From Heliocidaris erythrogramma (Eukaryota > Echinodermata > Echinoidea > Camarodonta > Echinometridae), in NCBI GenBank assembly GCA_025617745.1, contig CM046871.1, positions 32,185,579-32,249,578 on the forward strand: a stretch of DNA of 64,000 nucleotides, read 5' to 3'. The notes below the pieces were generated by a model. The model was not told the origin of the DNA. It saw only the letters and a list, made by a program, of their open reading frames with translations, and made no database searches. How positions within the stretch are numbered: position 1 is the stretch's first letter; each line of letters starts with the position of its first letter. Both the position numbers and the translations under genes were made by a program. Shown one piece after another: positions 57,101 to 64,000 of this stretch.

Positions 57101-60100
57101 TTCCATGATTCCACCCTGATATCAACTTGGTTTTTAAAAAAATTAAAAAATCAGTGAAAGTTTGAGCAAAATCTGATAAGAAATTTGAATTAAGAATTTT
57201 GTAATCAAAGTTGTAATCAATCAAACACAAATTGGCAAATCCACAACGTACATGTGGGTCAATCCACGTCAAATCAACGAATGCTTGTCACCCGACCCCC
57301 TTCGATTTTTTTTAAACTCGCACCAAATGTTCCTCGGAGTGTCTGACGGAAAACCCCAAAATATTTTGCCCCAAGGTCAAGTTGTTGCTAAGATACAGCC
57401 TCGCATAGCAACCAATGCGTGTTCCAAGAAATGAGTTTTATGAAAATGATGGTTTTTTAAAAGAAAAATCAATTGGGATGCAAAACTGACCTTTCGTTTC
57501 TGCGTACGAGGTCACCGAACATGGTGTCAAATTTCATTTTTGAAATTTTAGATGCATGTTTAGAGCCTCATATCTCTAATACTGTATGAGATCAGGAACT
57601 AGAATTTTGTACAGTTAAAGGGAAGGTAAACCCTGGCGATTTAGTTAGCTGTTTAGTTGAAGGGCACATTGTTGATTATATATGTCGAATTTCAACACAT
57701 TTGGGCCCCCCTAACGCCGTCAACAAGTAGTTAGAAATATCATTTTGTCGTCTGTTAGAAGGTCCTACATGTATATCGATCGTGTGCGTCGCCATTTTGA
57801 ACAGATAAGCCCCGCCCTGTGACATTTTGTCGGACCTCTCGGACCAGAAGTACCCGGATGCCGCCATTATTACGCGTTAAGGAGGAAATTTGAGTTTCCA
57901 TTCCTTTCCTAACTTTTCCCGACTGATTGGAGCATCCGAACGCCTGGCAGTACACCATTTTGAAACGCGATAACAAATCGGCAAGGATTTCTTCGGTTTC
58001 GTACATGATTTTGACTTTGGATATTGCTGGAAATATCAAAAGTTCTTCCTAACGGCCATTTCCACGGCCATTTGAGGTAGGAGTGAGATTTTTAAGAGCT
58101 GAATTTGAAAGGAAGTATTTAAAATATTTATCTTATTTTCCCCCCATATCTTTAGTACATGCGACAGAGTACCTACTATTTTTGCATTCATATCGCGTAG
58201 TGGTCAATATGACCACTATTCGTGGTGTGTGCTATACGCCCTTACACTACAGGAAGCCAGGATTTTTTATCCGCCATTCTAATTTTGCTGGTTTGGCAGG
58301 TTATGAAAAATGCCCTGGAAAAACGCATTATAATCTTGTTCATTGGATAAGTGGGAAAAACCCTTTCCCGTTGACCCCCGCGATTGAAAGGTTCTTCACC
58401 ATAGCATCTCCTCCTAGGGAAACTTTTGGAATGCTAATGTTAATATGTTTATTTTAAGAATTAACGGAAAAAAAAGGCAAATTATTGGATACAAAATTTT
58501 GGAGAACTCAGTGTTTATATATGTATCCATGGAAATTTCCATTCATGCTAAACAAGAAGTCAACGTAGATGGCACTAAGCCAGTTGAGACCTCAACCTTT
58601 AGCATTAATGGAAATTTTGTCAGACATCTCCAACACTGCACTGCATCGTATAGTTTCGATTATGTTGCATCGCAGACAGCGCACGCAGCCGCTATTTTGA
58701 GTCTGCATTACAAGAGGGGAGACATGGATACATGGAAAGGTGGTCTAGTGACCAGTGCAAGATCGCGACACGAAAAATCACAGTAGTCAGTAGGCATGGT
58801 AGGTCTAGAATACAGTTTCGAAAAAGCGCGCGCCCAAACTTGGATCTGCAGGTTTGCGAATCCAGCTGCAGAGCCCGAATTCATCTGGAGAAGGGAAGCA
58901 AAAATAATACCCAGCGGAGCTGCATTTACAATGAGCTTTTACGATGAGTGTTTCAAAACGCCCATTCCGCCTTCAAAAGCAAGCATAAACGTACAGTGAG
59001 TTAAGTTATGGGGTGTTGCAAGAAAGTTGCGACTGATTAGTGATTGCAAGTTGCAACTGATCGGTACTGACCAATCAAAATCATTGTTGCAAGCACACCT
59101 TCTTGAATGGGCAGACCCTGAACCATTCAGAATGGTCGTTCTAATTTGCTTTACAATTTGCAATTGATAGCAACTTTCTTGCAACACCCCATTACATTAG
59201 TCTGGTAGTGTATGATCACTTCACCTACTACCGGCCAGTCATAATACCGGCCAGTCATAATACCGACCATTAAGCGTATCATGGCATCTAGCGCGCGTCT
59301 TGCAAATCAACCCATGGACTACGCGTAGAATGCCTAGCAACGTTGGGAATAGACAGAAATACCCGTCTGTTATGGGGAAATCTTTAATATTTCTGACATT
59401 TCTCAACCTTCCCATAGACAGACGGTACGACCGTGTATCACCAACAAGGTGTACGATACAGCGACGATACAGAGAGACTGAAGCTTTTGGTCTACGTTGG
59501 GAACAGCCAAAATAAGATGAGGAATAAAAAAGTATTTATTATAAATTTTTTGTTAATTTTTCATATTTTCATTAAAATAATCTCTTTTCATAAATTGCCA
59601 TTGACTATGTGCAGGGGTCGGTAATTAAAACGCACTTCTCCCTCTATCATGTCTGTGCGTAAAATGAGATGACTCTATTGCAACGTCATTTGTACAAGAA
59701 CGCGCAAGTGTTATCACTCGTTAGTACCTGGATCTTGTTGCCCAGTATTTGGGTAATAGTCTGATGAATTTTCATTACGTTTCATGAAGAATCTTTGCCG
59801 TAGTCGTTGGAAACATAGTTAAGAGGTCGGTATAGGTAAAGGCATCAAAGCCATCTTACTGCGGCAGCCCGAACACTACGTGTTCGGGCTGCGATCAGCA
59901 GTCCTTTGATTGCTTGGATGTCTCTTAATTACAAGGTCGTTTGTCAAAATGATAGCCATGAAACATGACATTATTTGATTTTAGGCTACTTTAGATACTT
60001 ACAATACTTTACGATTGACTGTCGTCTTTCTTTTCAATGAGGATGATACAAAAAAGGCCTATTTATCTCCAAAAGCCTGTACTAAAAACTTCCGTAGGTC

Positions 60101-62229
60101 GTGTTTTGCTTGCAATGCGCATGCGTCAGACAAGAAGGGAGCATTATGAATATTCATTGAGACGAGTGGCAGGCAGGAGCTCGAGCGAATAGAGATCGCC
60201 GGAGCACAGTGGATATATGAATATTCATTATTCCTGTGACAAAAACTATGCCGTCGTTGTAATAAATATTCATAGGCGCATGCGCAAGTGCCTATTTTCG
60301 CTTCTGCTTCAACAACATGGCGAATGGGACTGCATGGTTTTGAAAATTGAGAGTAAAAAGTGACATTCATCGATTCTACACATTTTTTAGGAAAAGCTGA
60401 TTTGCGGAAGGTCTGTTTAGGTAAGTGCCATCGTATTTATGATACTTCAATTTCAAAAAATAACTTATATGGCCATATTTTCAATGGTCATTTGAACATT
60501 GGTAAATTGTGAGACCCACCGAATCGTACTGGTTTCACTCACTGCCACGATGTGGCAGCGTCCCGGGGCTACAAAGCCATCATACATTACTGGTACTAGT
60601 GGTAGTGGTAGTACACTCACTATACTCTATAGACTATAGTATTAGTATACCGTACTACTACTAGTACTAGTACTAGTATGATCAGTTGCCCTAATTTCGC
60701 CCTTGCTCTAATTTCGCCCCCCAAGCGCAACAATGGTACCCAGCGCGTTTAATGCATTTAAACGCGTGGGACTACGCGTAAGAAACTATATGACGCTTAG
60801 GCCGAAGGCAACGGAGAAAAATGAGGGCAAAAAATGTAAGTATTGGCTTAATATTTCGTATTTTAATCAAAATAATGTAGAAAATCACTAAAATGGAAGT
60901 TTCATACCGCCAGTGAATGTCTAGAGTCATAGAATGTCGAAAATTATGTATGTTTCCACGACGTATTCCCACTGTCCGAGCGTTTCATGGAAATCGCCAT
61001 TTTGTGTGTAATGTTGTGCTGCCAGCTACGTCGCTCTCGTAATGGCAAATGTTGACGATGTTGGCGAATGTTGACGATATTGGCGAATGTTGACGCCATC
61101 TATAGTCACTGTGATGGAGTGGGGGGGGGGGCGAAATTAAGTACACCCTTATCCAGCGCGCGTCGGTGAACACGTGTCCATTGTGACGTCATTTCTGAAG
61201 GAACGCGAAGGAATTGACGCGCAATTTTCATCGCATTTTTAACTCAAGTATTTTTAACATATGTTCAGCGTTTTTTAGAACAATCTATATGAAGTATTAC
61301 TCCCGTAATCGTTCAAAATGTCGTTAGGGGGGCGAAATTAGGACCACGCATGCTACTACTACCTTAGACCGAAATTTTCTGTCTCCAGTACGTTAGCCTC
61401 TTATTTGGGTAGGGTCGGCTACTACTTGGAGACAGAAGCCGTCATATCACTTTGCTGTGCAAAATTTGTCTATGCCTTTTATATGGCGTTGTGCCTGCTG
61501 GAACAGTAGGAAAAATCATTTTTCCTCTGTATTTTTTTTTAAATAATCATAAGGCCTAGGCTCTAATTCATATACTTAATCTGTTCAACATACCAATTTT
61601 ACCAAATGATCCATTTAATGCTCCTTTTTCATGTAATTCAGGGTCCAAGGTCTTCTCCGTTCGAAAATCCTGCTGCCGTATTCAAACCGTTACCCGAGCT
61701 TCTAGTCTCGTACAAGGCAAAATGATTATGAAGGAAAAAATACGATAAATTCATTACGAACTTGTGCACATTGATTTCAAAACGGTTATTTCTTTAACAC
61801 TAAACAAACATATTTAATGTTAAAGAAATAACCGTTTTGAAATCAATGTGCACGAGTTCGTAATGAATTTATCGTATTTTTTCCTTCATAATCATTTTGC
61901 CTTGTACGAGACTAGAACGGCAAACGCCATAGACAAATTTTGCACAGCAAAGTGATATGACGGCTTCTGTCTCCAAGTAGTAGCCGACCCTACCCAAATA
62001 AGAGGCTAACGTAGTGGAGACAGAAAATTTCGGTCTACTACTACCTAGGCCTACAGGCTACACTAGTTTTATTCCGTGCCCCTCAACAACAACACTCAAG
62101 TCAAGGCAGTCAACATTCGCAATCGTATCTAACATTTATCTAAGATTCTAAGTTACAATGAAAGCATGATTCACTATCAAACGACTTACCTAGAAACACT
62201 AGAACTTGAGAACAAGAAAAGCCAGCCAT
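47989..62229 (-). CDS. LAMP-family lysosomal membrane glycoprotein (6 exons, 326 aa)
   Basis: Six minus-strand exons join in phase. Residues 1-25 are a signal peptide. About 26-130 is a Thr/Ser-rich stalk with nine Asn-Met-Thr sequons in SNMTT repeats. About 130-280 is a single LAMP domain with its four cysteines (KLC, SKC, YEC, YQC; the last pair spaced 38, as in the family) and the LWQLVLNF and FQPF motifs. Residues 287-311 form one transmembrane helix, and the 15-residue tail ends YARVQ, a YxxPhi sorting signal. LAMP proteins line lysosomes and protect or fuse the membrane; a single domain with a mucin-like stalk is closest to CD68/DC-LAMP-like or ancestral LAMPs. Intron 1 is 5.7 kb. All parts look intact. 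Confidence 0.9.
48549..48719 (-). CDS. LAMP exon 5: distal LAMP domain
   Basis: Acceptor cttccag, donor gtaagg, phase 1 to 1. Encodes VPFGDYYECGYLNASL (third Cys, sequon NAS), SVSLTKPTFQPF and KTKGGDKLGN. Confidence 0.9.
49319..49598. mobile_element. hAT-like MITE with 9-bp flanking repeat
   Basis: Terminal inverted repeats near ATGGGTATTTCCAGAAATAA / TTATTTCTGGAAATACCCA, extended by GGGTCC/GGACCC-type words. The direct repeat CATAGTTAC is on both sides (49310-49318, 49599-49607); an 8-9 bp duplication fits hAT elements. No transposase. Confidence 0.75.
50800..50998 (-). CDS. LAMP exon 4: central LAMP domain
   Basis: Acceptor cttacag, donor gtaagt, phase 0 to 1. Encodes KGSSHRIPSSASIAKSKC (second Cys) and ENLWQLVLNFTTAKNSF, the family's L..L.F pattern with an N-glycosylation sequon (NFT). 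Confidence 0.9.
51459..51636. mobile_element. Diverged pogo-like MITE
   Basis: CATAGAACCTCGTTATAAAG at the left end and TTATAGTGAGTTTCTATTG at the right; internal GATTCCTGATAT words repeat. Relative of 46879-47121. Confidence 0.6.
51714..51835. mobile_element. 122-bp MITE, short form
   Basis: Starts GGGGAGCGTTTCATCAAGCG and ends in its exact complement; almost palindromic throughout. Relative of 33042-33501. Confidence 0.88.
51836..53284. other. LAMP intron 3, middle part
   Basis: No gene seen. A C-run lies at 52609-52619. The minus open frames at 53019-53268 match nothing. Confidence 0.45.
53285..54465. repeat. ~155 bp tandem satellite (about 8 units)
   Basis: TTTGACCCTATAAA, GGCAGCATCACCA, GTGTAGATTATACCAAGA and TTTGAAAGAAATCCGT recur in order. 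The TGACCCTATA word occurs near 53384, 53547, 53701, 53861, 53999, 54166 and 54321. Units differ by 10-20%. Short open frames are artefacts. Confidence 0.92.
54490..55140. mobile_element. Inverted-repeat element next to the satellite
   Basis: TGACCGCTTCTGTAATGTAT at the left is answered by ATACATTACCGAAGCGGTCT-type sequence at 55118-55138. A nested pair (GTTTTTATCGTAGTGTA and ACACCACGATAAAAAC) lies at 54935-55000. Confidence 0.7.
55585..55658 (-). CDS. LAMP exon 3: start of LAMP domain
   Basis: Acceptor gccccag, donor gtaggt, phase 1 to 0. Encodes EQRWKVKDKDGKLCMLMDFD then GTITY, with the first domain cysteine. Confidence 0.85.
55800..56112. other. LAMP intron 2, most of it
   Basis: No supported feature. 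A short inverted pair (AGCATGCTGTGGG near 55999, CCCACAGCATGCTA near 56021) is visible. Confidence 0.4.
56113..56457 (-). CDS. LAMP exon 2: signal end and Thr-rich sequon stalk
   Basis: Acceptor tttgcag, donor gtaaaa, phase 1 to 1. Encodes end of signal, ICGATNTAAKNKTTAHPTT, then SNMTT repeats of about 21-24 bp with Ala, Thr or Pro spacers. N-M-T occurs nine times. The complementary strand is also open, but this is a by-product of the repeat. Confidence 0.88.
56458..57616. other. LAMP intron 1, first part
   Basis: AT-rich. CCCTAAACC-like words occur near 56625-56690, and a 16-base G-run at 57081-57096. No gene seen; open frames here are short and match nothing. Confidence 0.4.
57617..58250 (-). 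pseudogene. THAP-like zinc-finger fragment within a repeat
   Basis: The minus frame 58039-57755 contains MVYCQAFGCSNQSGK, which fits the start of a THAP domain (C..x4..C then N), but the rest of the domain (conserved W, F, C..H, AVPTIF-type end) is not found before the stop. About 300 bases upstream of it match the insertion at 16941-17250. Either a decayed transposon or a first exon of a THAP gene whose other exons are not visible here. Confidence 0.45.
58251..59007. other. Intron segment with open frames of unknown meaning
   Basis: Plus frames at 58445-58786 and 58796-58999 are open for 113 and 67 codons, with less AT bias than the surroundings but no recognised motif. They are inside LAMP intron 1 on the opposite strand. 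Confidence 0.3.
59008..59192. mobile_element. 185-bp MITE
   Basis: Terminal inverted repeats ATGGGGTGTTGCAAGAAAGT and ACTTTCTTGCAACACCCCAT are exact over at least 20 bases; no coding capacity. Confidence 0.88.
59864..59892. repeat. Perfect 13-bp-arm palindrome
   Basis: GCAGCCCGAACAC, three-base centre TAC, then GTGTTCGGGCTGC. Confidence 0.9.
60095..60420 (+). promoter_or_regulatory. Possible + strand promoter and non-coding first exon inside LAMP intron 1
   Basis: GCGCATGCGTC (60117) and GGCGCATGCGCAAG (60276) are NRF-1-like. ATGAATATTCAT-type palindromes occur three times between 60147 and 60272. An AACATGGCGAATGGG (YY1-like) lies at 60313-60327, and a strong donor TTTAG|GTAAGTG follows at 60420/60421. 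The pattern fits a CpG-type start with a short 5' UTR exon; the downstream gene is not in view. Antisense to LAMP. Confidence 0.35.
60689..61342. mobile_element. Element with CCTAATTTCGCCC ends
   Basis: Left GCCCTAATTTCGCCC and right GGGCGAAATTAGGA are inverted. The inside has a palindrome (ACGCGTTTAA...TTAAACGCGT) and three GTTGACGATRTTGGCGAAT-like copies near 61050-61095. Non-coding. Confidence 0.65.
61353..62046. repeat. Large palindrome with near-identical 99-bp inner arms
   Basis: Outer arms (about 61353-61479 and 61925-62046) and inner arms (61701-61799 and 61818-61916) are reverse complements. In the inner pair I find a single mismatch; the loop is 18 bases. A stretch of about 220 bases (61480-61700) exists only on the left. 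It ends 144 bases from the LAMP start exon. Confidence 0.93.
62190..62229 (-). CDS. LAMP exon 1: start and signal peptide
   Basis: ATG GCT GGC ... encodes MAGFSCSQVLVFL; donor gtaagt, phase 1. Joined to exon 2 it gives an uninterrupted hydrophobic signal (VAGLACF). Confidence 0.8.
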
Positions 62230-62345
62230 GGTCGACAGCGAAAGTGGTATTCCTTCTTCGCATACACCGACAGATTTCTTGTTCAAATATTTGCCTCGAC
62301 GTCAGCTTGACGCTTTTTAAAGCATGCGCATGCACACGCGCACAG
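62230..62345 (-). promoter_or_regulatory. Probable LAMP promoter / 5' UTR region
   Basis: Directly upstream of the LAMP ATG. It contains GCATGCGCATGC near 62322-62333, close to the NRF-1 palindrome (TGCGCATGCGCA) frequent in TATA-less housekeeping promoters, plus GCACACGCGCAC. No TATA box seen. Extent is inferred. Confidence 0.4.
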
Positions 62346-62535
62346 TACAGGCTAGCTAGCTAGGGCCATAGAGATAGTATGTATCTCTATGGCTAGGCTA
62401 GGCTAGGGCCAAACTCTATACATGATCTATGAGCAGCTAAAATTAATTCACCAGCACCTGACCTACTGAGATCACGTGACATGTCCAGAAAGAACACCGC
62501 CTACCTACCCGGCACCGAGTCGGACTGGCACAACG

Positions 62536-62886
62536 CAAGGTTGCCACATCTAGCATAATTATGCTCAGTTTTAGCATAATTTTGACCCTCTTGGAATCTA
62601 GCATTATTCCTGGCATAATTTGGCCAAATCTAGCATATTTTCACTATGATCTAGCATAATTCTGAATTTCGGACTTTAAATAGAGAATTTGCTTTTAAGA
62701 ACAGATATCTAAGGCTGATGATGAGGACCCTTTTTTTTCTTTTTTTTTTGCTTGTCAGAGTATTTTGGACTGAAAATCGTTCCCAGGCGCCTGAATTACG
62801 CTTCAAATGGATCTAGCATAATTTTTCTCAATTTAGCATAATTTGGGACGAGATTTGGCATAATTTCGATTTTTAGCTGTGGCAAC
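62536..62886. mobile_element. 351-bp insertion flanked by 12-bp direct repeats
   Basis: ACTGGCACAACG lies on both sides (62524-62535 and 62887-62898). The insert has GGTTGCCACA and TGTGGCAACA near its ends, and TAGCATAATT repeated many times inside. Confidence 0.75.
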
Positions 62887-63171
62887 ACTGGCACAACGAG
62901 AATTTTGAAAATAGTCCATGTATAAATGATAGCATTTTCAAGGATGTTCATGTTTTAGAACCTTATCTGGAGTCTTGATGAAAAGGATCGAATAAATCTG
63001 TGTAAATTTAGATGTGGCAGTCATCACTTATTACCCTGTGTAAGAGATACGAGGGCATCCCTAAACATGTATTGTAGGTAGTATTGGTGACGAATTTAAT
63101 TCACTACTTATTTGAGTGTGCTTAAGAGACAAATATAGCCTACCTCGGTATAGAAACCGCCCAAACCAGGG

Positions 63172-63320
63172 GCGGATCCAGGATTTTGTAAAAGAGGGGG
63201 CACAGAGCCGGAAAAGTATAAAAGGGGGCGATTTTTTCCATTCAACTTAAGGTACGCGGTTAGGTTTCAAAAGAGGGGGCACGGGCGGTTTTCCCCTATG
63301 TAGATCTGCCACTGGCCCAA
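63172..63320. repeat. GGCGGATCCAGG / GGGGGCACGGGC repeat
   Basis: GGGGCGGATCCAGGATTTTG, two GAGGGGGCAC words and GATCTGCCACTGG at the far end. Same family as 34680-34890 and 32222-32360. Confidence 0.6.
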
Positions 63321-64000
63321 ACACATTGAAAATGTGTACTTTATTTTATACCAAACACGTATAAGAACACTGTCAAACCTTGCCAAGTTTGTTAAAATTA
63401 TTTTGTATCAGTAATAACGGCACGCATTGTAAACTCAGGTTATGATTCACATGTAGGCCTATTGTGTAAACTATGATTTCATAGTTTTCTGGATTTTGTT
63501 GCCTATAGGGCCTATTGCTATCTTATTTAAACATGGTATGTATTATGTTATAATACTACTATATGTCTTTTCTTATACTCCGAAAGGGGTCGATAGAAAT
63601 AAAGTTCAAAGTACAAAGTTCACCCGATACCGAGCCGGGTTTACCCTTTCTCTGGAGGAAGTCTGTTTTTTTTCTTTTTCAAATGATATTTTATTGAGAA
63701 AGAAACTTATGAATGAAAAATAAATTAATGAATGATGAAATAACGTGCAATGGGGCTGATCCCAGGGAGCGAGGAGCGCGAGGGGCGGGGGGGGGGGGGG
63801 GGGGGGGTTATAAGCAATGGCGCTATTTATAAGAAGCTCATCATTATGATCGTCATTGCCATTATCATCAGCATTCTCATAATTTGTTAGTGTCATTTTA
63901 TTATATACATCTGGCTCTTTCATCGTCATCATCATCATCATGCAACATCATCATCATCATCATCAGCATCATCAAATCGTTTAATGTTGATATCAGATTC
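63321..64000. other. Window end: AT-rich DNA, G-run and ATC microsatellite
   Basis: A G-run of about 20 at 63788-63807 and ATC/CAT runs at 63918-63975. No coding region supported. Confidence 0.6.

Noticed and set aside
58445..58999. Two open plus frames inside LAMP intron 1
   Set aside because: No recognised domain and no consistent splice chain; kept only as an unknown segment.
1..64000. CRISPR arrays, operons, ribosome binding sites, phage or plasmid modules
   Set aside because: None found. Spliceosomal introns, poly(A) signals and MITEs show nuclear eukaryotic DNA; the tandem repeats lack the spacer pattern of CRISPR.

Overview
The window looks like nuclear DNA of an invertebrate deuterostome. 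A sea urchin or other echinoderm fits best. This is inferred from long AT-rich introns, many small inverted-repeat transposons, the frequent TACATGTA-type words, G/C homopolymer runs and the gene families present; no species marker was seen. There are no operons. The coding content is three multi-exon genes, each rebuilt here by requiring GT/AG borders, matching codon phase at every junction and homology of the joined protein.

Region 1 (1-26.2 kb, + strand) holds a large gene whose 5' end lies before the window. Ten exons can be joined. In order they encode most of a KMT5A-like SET methyltransferase domain, an acidic Ser/Glu/Asp/His/Met repeat region, two C2H2/C2HC-type zinc-finger motifs, a tyrosine-recombinase-like domain, a polyglutamine patch, a tandemly duplicated small exon, and a basic C-terminal domain ending at 25606. 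The introns carry two inverted copies of a 2.3 kb element with tRNA-like and ATG-repeat parts, foldbacks, a G-rich minisatellite, a retroposed 3'-end fragment, and an insertion sitting exactly on a splice donor.

Region 2 (26-35 kb) is intergenic. It is a graveyard of elements: a TTAA-flanked foldback, a long hairpin, a TA-flanked mariner-like MITE inside a tandem array, LINE scraps and a long TTA microsatellite.

Region 3 (35.1-44.2 kb, + strand) is a complete nine-exon laccase-like multicopper oxidase (726 residues). It has a signal peptide, all four copper motifs and a C-terminal membrane anchor. A 5'-truncated, frameshifted LINE lies inverted in its last intron.

Region 4 (44-48 kb) is intergenic and AT-rich, with a pogo-like MITE and another MITE.

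Region 5 (48-62.3 kb, - strand) is a complete six-exon LAMP-family gene (326 residues): signal peptide, Thr-rich stalk with repeated N-glycosylation sequons, one LAMP domain with its four cysteines, a transmembrane helix and a YxxPhi-type tail. Its introns hold a ~155 bp satellite, several MITEs, a THAP-like fragment, a possible + strand promoter with first exon, and a large near-perfect palindrome close to the start exon.

The three genes are not an obvious pathway. The oxidase would act at the cell surface or in secretory compartments, the LAMP in lysosomes, and the SET/recombinase-like protein presumably on chromatin. The most unusual item is the SET-zinc finger-recombinase-like fusion.
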